Below are positions 1 to 7,044 of a DNA stretch of 14,520 nucleotides, one piece after another (the first letter of the stretch is position 1; each line of letters starts with the position of its first letter). The stretch is from Oceanospirillales bacterium (GTDB taxonomy: Bacteria; Pseudomonadota; Gammaproteobacteria; Xanthomonadales; SZUA-36). The DNA is taken from the NCBI GenBank assembly GCA_003232965.1, contig QIKG01000289.1, positions 1 to 14,520 of the forward strand, written 5' to 3'. The position numbers were made by a program, and so were the translations under genes. The notes under the pieces are model-generated. The model saw only the letters and a list, made by a program, of their open reading frames with translations, was not told where the DNA came from and made no database searches.

Positions 1-368
1 GAGCAATGGTGGTTGCGCAGTTTATACAGGGGGTAATCTGTCCAAATATCAGCATTGATGACCAGAAATGCAGAATCACCTAGCAGGGGAAGGGCTTTAA
101 AAATACCCCCGCCAGTTTCTAATGCTTCTAATTCGCGCGAGTAATGGATATTGATACCCCAACGATCTCCATTGCCTGCGAATGCCGCTATTTGTTCCCC
201 AAGGTGAGCGAGATTAATGATGACTTCAGTAAAGCCTGCCCGCGCAAGATTTTCCAGATGCCACTGCAGCAAGGGTTTGCCATTGACATCAATCAGCGCT
301 TTAGGTGTGTGGTCGGTCAGAGGCCGCAAGCGTTCGCCACGACCGGCGGCGAGGATCATTGCACGCAT
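1..368 (-). CDS. murU: N-acetylmuramate-1-phosphate uridylyltransferase MurU, 3' part cut by window edge
   Basis: Known role: MurU transfers UMP from UTP to MurNAc-1-phosphate, giving UDP-MurNAc in the cytoplasm. This lets the cell reuse peptidoglycan sugars and bypass de novo UDP-MurNAc synthesis. Seen: translation from ATG 368 gives 122 residues of a nucleotidyltransferase fold, beginning MRAMILAAGRGERLRP (the nucleotide-binding G-x-G-E-R-x-R-P loop, residues 9-16). Lys23 lies in HTPKAL, ETGGGI is at about residues 84-89, and NADIW (Asp107, the expected metal-binding Asp) is at 105-109. The remaining roughly 100 C-terminal residues lie outside the window. It sits 117 bp downstream of amgK on the same strand, the order known from Pseudomonas, where AmgK makes the MurU substrate. 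A related mannose-1-phosphate guanylyltransferase-like enzyme is the main alternative; the amgK neighbour argues strongly for MurU. Confidence 0.93.
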   Translation of the reverse strand, partial: MRAMILAAGRGERLRPLTDHTPKALIDVNGKPLLQWHLENLARAGFTEVIINLAHLGEQIAAFAGNGDRWGINIHYSRELEALETGGGIFKALPLLGDSAFLVINADIWTDYPLYKLRNHHC

Positions 369-485
369 AGTTGTATGCCTTGAAGGTAGCGTTTAGTCGC
401 CATAAAATTAGCCTGTGGTCTTGTCAGTTACTTGTGGTGAGCGCGGGAAAAGCCCGGATGTAATTTTACCCTGATACCTACCTTG

Positions 486-1457
486 CTAACAATCGGACTT
501 TCGTCTGCTGTTAAGCGCGGTCAACACCGTTTCGAATTCCGGGTAACGCTGAAGAATATCCAGACAGTAATCAAGAAATCTTGGAATCATCTCCAGATAA
601 CCGCTTTTATTATCACGATAATGGAGTCTGGCGAATATTCCGACAATTTTCAGATTGCGCTGCAGGCTCATGTAATCGCATTGCTGCTGCCATTCCTCAG
701 CTGGAATATCCAGTTCCAGCTGTTGTCGAAATTGCTCACACCAGCCGCTGATTCGCTCGCGTGGCCAGCTGATATAACGATCCCACAATAACGAAACCAG
801 ATCATAGCTCAGTGGTCCGATAACTGCATCCTGATAATCAATAATTCCGGGGTTGTTGTTTGTGGTTTTTAGCAGGTTGCAAGAATGAAAATCACGATGT
901 ACAAAGACCTGTTGTTGCGCCCTGGCTGATTGAATTAATGTATTGCAAAGTTGTTCCCAGCCTAACTGCTCGGTGAGGCTAAAGGGCTGATGTTTATGTT
1001 GAGCTAGATACCAGTCGGGAAACAGGTCAAGTTCTGTTTGTAGCAAGCGGGAACTGTATTGCGGTAAACCGATAGTATTTACACTCTTGGCAAACTCCTC
1101 CAAAACAGCAAATAAGGGTTGAAAGCATTGATCCGCAGTTTCAGGGTTTATCAATGGCTTAAATTGGGTGTCACCCAGATCTTCTAATAACAACAGACCA
1201 TTATTCAAATCAGCTTGTAATATTTCAGGGGCATGTAAACCGGCACCCCTTAAGCGTTGGGTTATTTCAATAAAAGCCGTGCAATCTTCTTTCTCCGGTG
1301 GCGCGTCCATTACTATCCAGCTTTTGTCCTGCAACTGCAGGCGGAAATAACGCCGGAAACTGGCATCGTCGGCAACATTTGTTATCACCATGGCATCATC
1401 TTTTACCCAATTTAGGCCGAATTGGTGTACTAATTGTTTTCTTTGGTCAATAAGCAT
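486..1457 (-). CDS. amgK: Anomeric N-acetylmuramate/N-acetylglucosamine kinase AmgK
   Basis: Known role: AmgK phosphorylates the anomeric carbon of MurNAc (and GlcNAc) with ATP, feeding MurU in the anabolic cell-wall recycling route. Seen: 323 residues of the aminoglycoside-phosphotransferase/kinase fold. DASFRRYFRL at residues 31-40 is the N-lobe nucleotide loop. The catalytic loop is HRDFHSCN (Asp189, Asn194) at 187-194. The metal-binding segment IIDYQD at 205-210 (Asp207, Asp210) is followed by GPLSYDLVSLLWDRY, typical of this family. Length matches characterised AmgK (about 330-340 residues). The start is the ATG at 1457, with only a weak AAGG-type ribosome site about 10 nt upstream. It precedes murU on the same strand, so the two are probably one transcript. 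The upstream divergent gene is a metalloprotease, whereas in pseudomonads it is usually lptD. Confidence in function is high because of the pairing. Confidence 0.93.
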   Translation of the reverse strand: MLIDQRKQLVHQFGLNWVKDDAMVITNVADDASFRRYFRLQLQDKSWIVMDAPPEKEDCTAFIEITQRLRGAGLHAPEILQADLNNGLLLLEDLGDTQFKPLINPETADQCFQPLFAVLEEFAKSVNTIGLPQYSSRLLQTELDLFPDWYLAQHKHQPFSLTEQLGWEQLCNTLIQSARAQQQVFVHRDFHSCNLLKTTNNNPGIIDYQDAVIGPLSYDLVSLLWDRYISWPRERISGWCEQFRQQLELDIPAEEWQQQCDYMSLQRNLKIVGIFARLHYRDNKSGYLEMIPRFLDYCLDILQRYPEFETVLTALNSRRKSDC

Positions 1458-1637
1458 AACTGCAAGCCTTAGATTGGGTTATAACATTGGGTGATAACGC
1501 TGTATGATAATTTAATCTAAATAGGTTTTTTTTACTAGAGGTTCCGCGCCAATAGAGTTCTGCTTCTATACAGCACTGCAAGAATACAATGAGAGTGTAG
1601 GTTATACTATGAATTCCTCACGGGAGGCGGGTTTCGG

Positions 1638-3032
1638 GTGAATTATGGAAGACTTATGAAAATTTTATTCTCAGCTGTGATAGCACTATTGACGGGTTCT
1701 GCTGTGGCAGAGATTCCCGACTTTAACTTGCCACCTGCAAGTAAATCAATAGTAACCACTCAAACAGAACAGCAGCCACCAATGTTAGCTGTGGAGAAAA
1801 GCTGGGAGCTGCCCTCAGCGACAGTAACGGCTTTACTTACAGCCAAAATTGGCCAGTCGCTGGTTATTTCTGACTTCCCACAGCTAAGTCAACAACCACA
1901 GATAAAATCCGTTAGTAACACCATTACCCTAAAGCGATACGAGCTATTCGCTCCTGGTGCTCGTATCATTGTTATCTCCGACCAAGGGCAAGAGGAAATT
2001 TCCCGTCCCCAGCTTTATGCGTTTTCCTCAATCAGAGACGGTGTAGGACTATTGGTGGACCCTGATACTGGCAATGTCACTGGATTGCAAAACCAGGGTG
2101 GTATCAGTATGGATATTACCGGCAACCTTGGCTCTGGCCTAAATTTCAAAAAAACGCCAAGTACCGACGATGCTGACGGGCCCATATACCAGTGCGGAAC
2201 TACTATGGCAGACCAACCTGGAGATCCATTTGCCAAAGTTACAGCAGCATTAAGCTCAAGAAGCGCCGTTATCAGCTCATCTAATACAAGCAGTTACCAA
2301 GCGGTAATTGCTGTAGATACAGATATGGAGTGGATGGCAGGAAAAGGTGATAATGCCATAACCGCGATGAACTATATAAATACCATTTTCGTCAATATGA
2401 ATGTGTTCATGGAAAGAGACTTGTCATTACGGCTGTTAATTGGGCCTACCTATCTACGGATTGGTTCAGACCCAATACCCGCGGAAGCTAATTTATTCGA
2501 CTATTTAAACGACTTTGGTGAGTACTGGAGAATCAACCACTCTACTGTAGAGCGAGACTTTACCGTACTTTTTAGTGGTGAGAGTATTTCCTCGAATTCA
2601 TTCTCAGGGGTTGCCTGGGTGGATCAATATTGCCAAAATGGGCTTGTATTCGGGCTCAATACCGTTGGCAGTTATAGCGTAAACCGGATTGGATCTAATG
2701 CCAGCACAGGCTTTATTTCCCAATTTGTGGGGCATGAACTAGCACATAACTTCGGTTCCCCGCATACCCACTGTTACAGTCCTACAGTAGACACCTGTTT
2801 TAATGCTGAGGTTGGTTGTTATACTGGTGGGGTATCTTGCCCAGTTGGCGGTGAGGGTACTATTATGAGCTATTGCCACTTTGGTGCTCCAAATGGTGCA
2901 GATTGTGGCTTAAGCAATAATGAGTACCATCCTAGCGTAATTGGACTGTTAAGTAGCCGAATTACTGCTAACAGCCCCAGTTGTATCGCGCCACTCTTGG
3001 GGGAAGCAGTGTTTGAGGACGGCTTTGAGTAG
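1638..3032 (+). CDS. Secreted metzincin-type zinc metalloprotease (reprolysin/M12-like) with C-terminal DGFE tail
   Basis: Seen: 464 residues with an N-terminal signal peptide (MKILFSAVIALLTGSAVA, small residues before the cut). A prodomain-like stretch of about 180 residues follows, then a catalytic domain from about residue 220. HELAHNFGSPHTH at 366-378 is the extended zinc motif HExxHxxGxxH (ligands His366, His370, His376, base Glu367). GTIMSYC at 407-413 supplies the Met-turn (Met410). At least nine Cys in the last 270 residues suggest disulfides formed after export. The last nine residues, EAVFEDGFE, resemble a short tail I recall on many secreted gammaproteobacterial proteins. Start: GTG 1638 has a strong GGAGG 10 nt upstream; ATG 1656 (six residues shorter) has GGAAG 4 nt upstream and gives a cleaner signal peptide. 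Family knowledge suggests extracellular protein degradation; the substrate cannot be inferred. It is divergent from amgK and apparently a single gene. Confidence 0.88.
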   Translation: MNYGRLMKILFSAVIALLTGSAVAEIPDFNLPPASKSIVTTQTEQQPPMLAVEKSWELPSATVTALLTAKIGQSLVISDFPQLSQQPQIKSVSNTITLKRYELFAPGARIIVISDQGQEEISRPQLYAFSSIRDGVGLLVDPDTGNVTGLQNQGGISMDITGNLGSGLNFKKTPSTDDADGPIYQCGTTMADQPGDPFAKVTAALSSRSAVISSSNTSSYQAVIAVDTDMEWMAGKGDNAITAMNYINTIFVNMNVFMERDLSLRLLIGPTYLRIGSDPIPAEANLFDYLNDFGEYWRINHSTVERDFTVLFSGESISSNSFSGVAWVDQYCQNGLVFGLNTVGSYSVNRIGSNASTGFISQFVGHELAHNFGSPHTHCYSPTVDTCFNAEVGCYTGGVSCPVGGEGTIMSYCHFGAPNGADCGLSNNEYHPSVIGLLSSRITANSPSCIAPLLGEAVFEDGFE

Positions 3033-3140
3033 CTAGTGTTGTTATTGTAGTGGCAGAAACTGCTGTGTGCAGCGCATACCCCGACCTTACACTTTACTCA
3101 TAAAAACAGACAGGCGAAAAATCAATTGCTCAGATAGCGA

Positions 3141-4385
3141 TCAACAAAACTCCTCAAGGGTTTTATGCAGGGTATTGATCGCCTCGCGTAGTTGCTCGTC
3201 AGTGATGACAAGCGGCGGCATAAGATAGAAAACATGGCCGAGTGGTCGGAATAGATAACCCTGTTCGAGCAGCGCTGCTTTGATTTTGGCCATTGGAGGC
3301 TTAGCTTCTGGCTTGAGCTCTACTACTCCTATCATCCCAAGAAAGCGTAGTTCTTTGACCCTATCCAGGGTTGCCAGCGGCTGCATCCATTGTTTCATTT
3401 TTTTAGCCATTTCGGCCGCACGCTCGACAGTGGCTTCGGCTTCGTAAATATCCAGTGCTGCGAGTGCGGCGGCACAGCCGATGGGATGCCCGGCATAGGT
3501 GTTGCCGTGGTAAAAAGTGCAGTCGGAGGCGCCGATGTCGGAGAAAGTAGCATAAATCTTATCTTTTATAATACATGCGCTCATCGGCATATAACCCGCC
3601 GTTAGCGCCTTTCCAACAGTGACCATATCGGGATCAATACCCGCATGATTAAAGGCAAATCTCTTACCCGTGCGACCAAAGCCCATAGCTATTTCATCAA
3701 CGATCAGCAACACATCATTGGCTGCGCAACAATCGGCCAGTTGTTTAAGATAGTTTGCAGAATAAATTTTCATGCCCGCCGAGCCTAAACAAAGCGGCTC
3801 GACAATCACAGCAGCGAGTTTATTTTTGTGTTCTTCAATCACTTTTTGGCTGGCAGTGAAATCGTCATTCAGGGGGAAGGGGAGTTTGGCGGTATGCGCG
3901 ACGATTTTTTCAAAAGGTTTATGGAAATCGTCCACAAAGCCAGCGCCAAGGGCGCCAAGCGAGTCGCCATGGTAGCCCTGGTCCATTCCTATCACCCAGG
4001 TTTTTTCTGGGCGACCAAGGTTATACCAATATTGGATCGCGATTTTTAGCGCAGCCTCCACTGCCGAACAGCCATCGCTTGCAAACAGCGTATGGCGATC
4101 CGGGGAGGGCATCAGCCCAGCAAGTCTATCCGCCAAGGCCAGTACACTTGGATGGGTTAGGCTGCCACTAATGCTGTGCTGCAAAACCCCCGCCTGTTGT
4201 TGGATGGCCTCTACCACCTGCGGATGCCCATGGCCCAGCGCACACGCCCACCAGCTGGAAACAATATCCACATATCGTTTACCTGCCTCGTCGAAGAGGT
4301 AAATCCCCTCGCCGCGAACCATATTCGGGAAGCCTTTTTCAATTGCAGAAAACGGCGTGTATGGATGGAAGATTTTGTTTTTCAT
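3141..4385 (-). CDS. bioA: Adenosylmethionine-8-amino-7-oxononanoate aminotransferase (biotin synthesis)
   Basis: Known role: BioA transfers an amino group from S-adenosylmethionine to 8-amino-7-oxononanoate (KAPA), giving diaminopelargonic acid, the antepenultimate step of biotin synthesis, in the cytoplasm with PLP. Seen: 414 residues from ATG 4385. HPYTPF near the N terminus and SSWWACALGHGHP (the two Trp typical of BioA, residues 45-46) are present. So are SDGCSAVEAALK, QGYHGDS (the Tyr/His stacking on PLP), VDEIAMGFGRTG (Asp230 binds the pyridine nitrogen) and TVGKALTAGYMP (Lys259, Schiff-base lysine). An in-frame TTG at 4397 would add four residues, but it lacks a ribosome site, while the ATG has TTGAGAA seven to ten bases upstream. 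No other bio gene is next to it, so the pathway is dispersed. I see no convincing BirA operator palindrome upstream. Confidence 0.95.
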   Translation of the reverse strand: MKNKIFHPYTPFSAIEKGFPNMVRGEGIYLFDEAGKRYVDIVSSWWACALGHGHPQVVEAIQQQAGVLQHSISGSLTHPSVLALADRLAGLMPSPDRHTLFASDGCSAVEAALKIAIQYWYNLGRPEKTWVIGMDQGYHGDSLGALGAGFVDDFHKPFEKIVAHTAKLPFPLNDDFTASQKVIEEHKNKLAAVIVEPLCLGSAGMKIYSANYLKQLADCCAANDVLLIVDEIAMGFGRTGKRFAFNHAGIDPDMVTVGKALTAGYMPMSACIIKDKIYATFSDIGASDCTFYHGNTYAGHPIGCAAALAALDIYEAEATVERAAEMAKKMKQWMQPLATLDRVKELRFLGMIGVVELKPEAKPPMAKIKAALLEQGYLFRPLGHVFYLMPPLVITDEQLREAINTLHKTLEEFC

Positions 4386-4601
4386 GGTGTTTCTCAAGAT
4401 TTAACGAGACCCTAACTAATTCGTCCGAGAATACCTTAGACTCAGTTCAGAGTATAAGTAGGATTTAAGTTCTTTACCATGATTTCGCAGTTAATAATGT
4501 AAGAGTGTTCACAATATTTTCTATGGTTGTGACAGTAAGTCAGTGAGCTGGACATCTTCGCCGGGATTTTTCCCAGACACACTTGCATCTCAAGCCCGCC
4601 T

Positions 4602-4630
4602 TTGAAAACTGCCTTTATTCGCCTTATACT
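4602..4630 (+). promoter_or_regulatory. Sigma70-type promoter of the nitrilase gene
   Basis: The -35 hexamer TTGAAA (4602-4607) and -10 hexamer TATACT (4625-4630) are separated by exactly 17 bp. Each differs from consensus at one position. A start near 4637 would give a leader of roughly 23 nt before the ATG at 4660. The rest of the 274-bp gap between bioA and this gene shows no clear operator or gene. Confidence 0.6.
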
Positions 4631-4659
4631 CAAGCTCTTTACAATTAGTAGTTGAAAAT

Positions 4660-5607
4660 ATGAAAGACAAGCAATTTCTAAAAGTAGCGCTGGCACAAAT
4701 TAGTCCAGTTTGGTTCAATAAAACCGCAACTCTCAATAAGGTAAAAAACAAGGCTGTTGCTAATAAAGCCGAATTGATTGTTTTTGGCGAAGGGCTAGTT
4801 CCTGGCTACCCGTTCTGGCTGGCATTGATTAACGGTGCTGCTTGGGACACGAAAATGAATAAAGAAATTCATGCGCATTATGTGCGCAACTCCATTACCT
4901 TGGAAAATGGAGACTTAGATAAAATTTGCGCACTCTCTAAAAAACATAAAATTGCTATTTACTTGGGAATTATAGAGCGACCTCTTGATCGCGGTGGACA
5001 TAGCCTTTATGCGTCTTTGGTTTATATAAATGCGCAAGGTGAAATTAAATCTGTGCATCGAAAACTACAGCCCACTTATGACGAGCGGCTCACTTGGGCG
5101 CCTGGTGACGGTAACGGCTTACAAGTTCATAAACTAAAAGAATTTACCCTTGGTGGGCTGAATTGTTGGGAGAACTGGATGCCATTACCTAGAGCCGCGC
5201 TTTATGCTCAGGGTGAAAATTTACACATCGCGGTATGGCCGGGTAGCGCGCACAACACCAAAGATATCACTCGTTTTATAGCCAAAGAATCACGAAGTTT
5301 TGTAATTTCGGTATCTTCTATAATGAATAAAAGTGATTTCCCGAAAGATACTCCCTATTTTGAGGAAATTTTGACCGCTTCGCCAGAGGTTTTAGCTAAT
5401 GGTGGAAGCTGTATAGCTGGCCCTAATGGTGAGTGGGTTTTAGAACCGGTTCTGAAACAAGAAGGGAATATTTACCAAGATTTGGATTTTAATAGAGTTC
5501 TTGAAGAGCGTCAAAACTTTGACCCGGTAGGGCATTATTCCCGTCCAGATGTTACCAAATTAACGGTAGACAGAAGACGCCAGAGTACTGCCGATTTTAT
5601 TGATTGA
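4660..5607 (+). CDS. Nitrilase-superfamily C-N hydrolase, nitrilase branch
   Basis: Seen: 315 residues with the full catalytic set of the superfamily. Glu44 is in FGEGLVPGYP, Lys135 in HRKLQPTYDERLTW (with Glu142), and the nucleophile Cys169 is in GLNCWENWMPL. The GYPFW after the Glu motif, the P-T-x-x-E-R block and CWENWMPL are hallmarks of branch 1 nitrilases and cyanide hydratases rather than amidases or omega-amidases. That points to hydrolysis of an organic nitrile to a carboxylic acid and ammonia; the natural substrate is not readable from sequence. There is no signal peptide, so it is cytoplasmic, and the family forms oligomeric spirals. The length is slightly short for nitrilases (usually about 330-360), the C-terminal tail being brief. 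It has its own promoter and is divergent from bioA. Base composition is AT-richer by eye than the flanking bioA, which may reflect acquisition. The ribosome site is weak. Confidence 0.88.
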   Translation: MKDKQFLKVALAQISPVWFNKTATLNKVKNKAVANKAELIVFGEGLVPGYPFWLALINGAAWDTKMNKEIHAHYVRNSITLENGDLDKICALSKKHKIAIYLGIIERPLDRGGHSLYASLVYINAQGEIKSVHRKLQPTYDERLTWAPGDGNGLQVHKLKEFTLGGLNCWENWMPLPRAALYAQGENLHIAVWPGSAHNTKDITRFIAKESRSFVISVSSIMNKSDFPKDTPYFEEILTASPEVLANGGSCIAGPNGEWVLEPVLKQEGNIYQDLDFNRVLEERQNFDPVGHYSRPDVTKLTVDRRRQSTADFID

Positions 5608-5925
5608 ACTAGCTGCGTTGTGGGATAACGCTGGCTTTATATCAATCCCAATCCTTTTTTATCAATCTTACTCCCCTAAGTAATTGTTATTTCATAGGCT
5701 CTGTGATGAATGATCATCTTGAGCCTATAATGTCCAGTAGCGTTGCTATTATGTAAGCGGTTAATGCAAGCCCTTGCACAAGCGCTCCAGACTGATGTTG
5801 CCCGGAAGCAATCTGTAGATACAGTTTATTGAAACAAATGTCCAGTGACTGTGTGTTGATCATACAAGGGTGGGCATAAATGCTCACCCTACCTGGAGCT
5901 TTGGGGCGGACACAATAACCGCTCC
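5608..5925. other. 318-bp non-coding gap with small inverted repeats
   Basis: No gene is supported here. Just after the nitrilase stop, GCGTT (5615-5619) and AACGC (5627-5631) with outer AGC/GCT form an imperfect hairpin followed by a short T run, a weak terminator candidate. TGCAAG-CC-CTTGCA sits near 5768-5781. A better palindrome at 5867-5890 is listed separately. Stop codons interrupt all frames and no tRNA-like clover-leaf is visible. Confidence 0.5.
5867..5890. repeat. REP-like imperfect palindrome
   Basis: The arms AGGGTGGGCAT (5867-5877) and ATGCTCACCCT (5880-5890) pair over 11 positions with a single G-T wobble and a two-base centre. No T run follows on either strand, so a terminator is unlikely. 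From memory, interspersed bacterial palindromes built on GTAGGGTGGGCAT/ATGCCCACC are common in proteobacterial genomes. Whether this is one of a family here needs the whole genome. Confidence 0.55.
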
Positions 5926-6330
5926 CTAATACAGATCTTTGTTAATTTTATTAGCCACCTTAATAAGGCCCTGTGTGACCAAGTACGCAATACCATGGAT
6001 CAGATACATAGCAACTATATACGCTATTAGTAGCATGAGAATACCTATTGTCGATATTTCGAAAAGAAAAAGGCCAGTAATAACAAACGGTGCTGCTATA
6101 AGAAAGGTTATTATCAAGATAAGAGACCGAACACTATACTCCGGAGGGCTACGGCTCGCACCAACAACACCTACAATCATTGATATTATCGCTACAGGAA
6201 TCATCGCAAACAAGAACGTAGAAGCAACTAGGTAACCAAACCCATTTGCGCTAGCAAGAGGTGAGTAGAAGATAGCCAATAAAATCGAATATTGGCACCA
6301 TACAATAAAACTTCCAAAGCGATATCTCAT
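5926..6330 (-). CDS. Small hypothetical membrane protein (four hydrophobic segments)
   Basis: I do not recognise the family. The product is 134 residues and very hydrophobic, with segments at about 8-26, 33-56, 67-90 and 93-118 and a basic tail (KVANKINKD). The first segment ends SPLASANG and could instead be a cleaved signal peptide, leaving three membrane helices. A short charged loop, GASRSPPEYSVRS (58-70), lies between segments two and three. Start at ATG 6330 is supported by AGGA four nt upstream. It is a lone minus-strand gene between the nitrilase and an orphan plus-strand ORF, at the edge of the accessory region. No catalytic motif is visible, so no function is proposed. It looks like a real gene because of its ribosome site and coherent topology. 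Confidence 0.6.
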   Translation of the reverse strand: MRYRFGSFIVWCQYSILLAIFYSPLASANGFGYLVASTFLFAMIPVAIISMIVGVVGASRSPPEYSVRSLILIITFLIAAPFVITGLFLFEISTIGILMLLIAYIVAMYLIHGIAYLVTQGLIKVANKINKDLY

Positions 6331-6408
6331 GATTTCCTAGTTTCGCGAACTCAAGTAGGTGGAAAACATTTTGGTTTAAAGATCTAGTTAATACCTTAAC
6401 ATACAGCC

Positions 6409-6831
6409 TTGGAAATTGAATCGCCAAATGTTCAAGCCGCTGAATACAATAAAATTCTCGAGTTTGCAGTGAAAACATATAGAGCTACAAAGGTTAAGTT
6501 TAAAATTAAACGTCTTAAATCCGGAACATTTCGATACCAGAGCAACATTACAAATAACAAGCGATCAGAGTTTGAAGCTATTTCTAAAGAACCGGTTGTT
6601 TATATTGATGGTAAAGCAGGCCGGTCTTTTGGCGCTAGGTTCAAAGTTAATCCTGAAGGCGTAGATATGTTTAATGACCGATTAGTAGTGGCAGGCCAGT
6701 GGGTTTTGACGACTCCAGATGGCCACCATCAACTCTATAAAAGCATGATATTAGCTGGATCGCCGTCAAATCAATGGAATGTGCTACTTGAAATTAATGA
6801 GAAGCTTCCAGAACAATCAATCGGGGTCTGA
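6409..6831 (+). pseudogene. Orphan ORF without an ATG, ended by a palindrome; probable gene remnant
   Basis: The open frame runs from just after a TAA at 6397 to TGA at 6829-6831. There is no ATG until Met at 6667. The only plausible early start is TTG 6409, which has no ribosome site, so the 5' end may be lost. The 140-residue reading is well-formed protein sequence: a basic segment (VKFKIKRLK), then alternating beta-like stretches (EPVVYIDGKAGRSFGARFKV, RLVVAGQWVLTT, HHQLYKSMILAGSP, WNVLLEIN). I do not recognise the family. The last five codons and the stop (QSIGV then TGA) fall inside the palindrome at 6815-6843, so the original C terminus was probably replaced. An intact short gene using TTG is the alternative. 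Confidence 0.45.
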
Positions 6832-6843
6832 CCCCGATTGATT
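6815..6843. repeat. 29-bp perfect palindrome (REP-like, GGGGTC-T-GACCCC core)
   Basis: Left arm AATCAATCGGGGTC (6815-6828), centre T (6829) and right arm GACCCCGATTGATT (6830-6843) are perfectly complementary over 14 bp. The centre supplies the TGA stop of the upstream orphan ORF. The core matches the palindrome at 8146-8170, but the outer arms differ. No T run follows, so it is not a standard terminator. It is probably a RAYT-linked repetitive element, given the transposase remnant 0.8 kb downstream. Confidence 0.85.
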
Positions 6844-6896
6844 TTGCCGATTGATTTGCCGATTGATTCCCCGATTGATTCTGACCCCGATTGATT
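6834..6896. repeat. Tandem array of the palindrome arm, CCGATTGATT x5
   Basis: GATTGATT begins at 6836, 6849, 6861, 6873 and 6889, each time preceded by CC, giving spacings of 13, 12, 12 and 16 bp. The 17-bp stretch at 6827-6843 recurs exactly at 6880-6896. The unit is the right arm of the adjacent palindrome, so the array looks like local amplification of that arm. The units are too short and irregular for CRISPR. Confidence 0.8.
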
Positions 6897-6924
6897 CCTT
6901 GAATTCGGAGTTCACCTCCATGCC

Positions 6925-6997
6925 GCCTAACGCCGCAAGCAAAGGCGCGCTTTAGTGCGTCCAGCCCACAGGGCGATTTTGGCTTGCCTTGTTAGCT
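6925..6997 (+). other. attC-like integron recombination site (lone)
   Basis: The left end GCCTAAC (6925-6931) fits the R'' consensus RYYYAAC. After a three-base spacer comes GCAAGC (6935-6940), complementary to GCTTGC (6982-6987), and then GTTAGCT (6991-6997) at the R' position. CTAAC pairs with GTTAG, and GCAAGC-AAA pairs with TTT-G-GCTTGC, leaving one extrahelical G, as attC folding expects. The interior can form small hairpins (GCCC-ACA-GGGC, 6964-6974). Total length of about 73 bp is normal for attC. The block is GC-rich in AT-rich surroundings. One base of R' deviates from GTTRRRY. No integrase gene or second attC is visible, so this would be an isolated cassette relic. Confidence 0.5.
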
Positions 6998-7044
6998 GAA
7001 TTCTTTAGTTCAGAAAGTGAAATCAAAGTTTACCAGTACTTGAA

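Noticed and set aside
1580..1608. Promoter for the metalloprotease (TATACT at 1603-1608)
   Set aside because: The -10 is good, but no acceptable -35 lies at 16-18 bp, so it is not listed as a feature.
3033..3140. Terminator between the metalloprotease and bioA (GCTG-TGTG-CAGC)
   Set aside because: The stem is only four base pairs and has no proper T run on either strand.
4386..4659. BirA operator for bioA
   Set aside because: No TTGTAAACC/GGTTTACAA-type dyad is present; only short chance inverted repeats such as CACAA/TTGTG.
4442..4696. 84-residue open frame on the minus strand in the bioA-nitrilase gap
   Set aside because: It overlaps the nitrilase promoter and start, has no recognisable protein character and no convincing ribosome site.
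6384..6400. A second attC site upstream of the orphan ORF (GTTAATA, CTTAAC)
   Set aside because: The motifs deviate from GTTRRRY and RYYYAAC and no matching inner boxes pair.
6834..6896. Possible CRISPR array
   Set aside because: The repeats are about 10 bp with 2-6 bp between them; there are no spacer-length unique segments and no cas genes.
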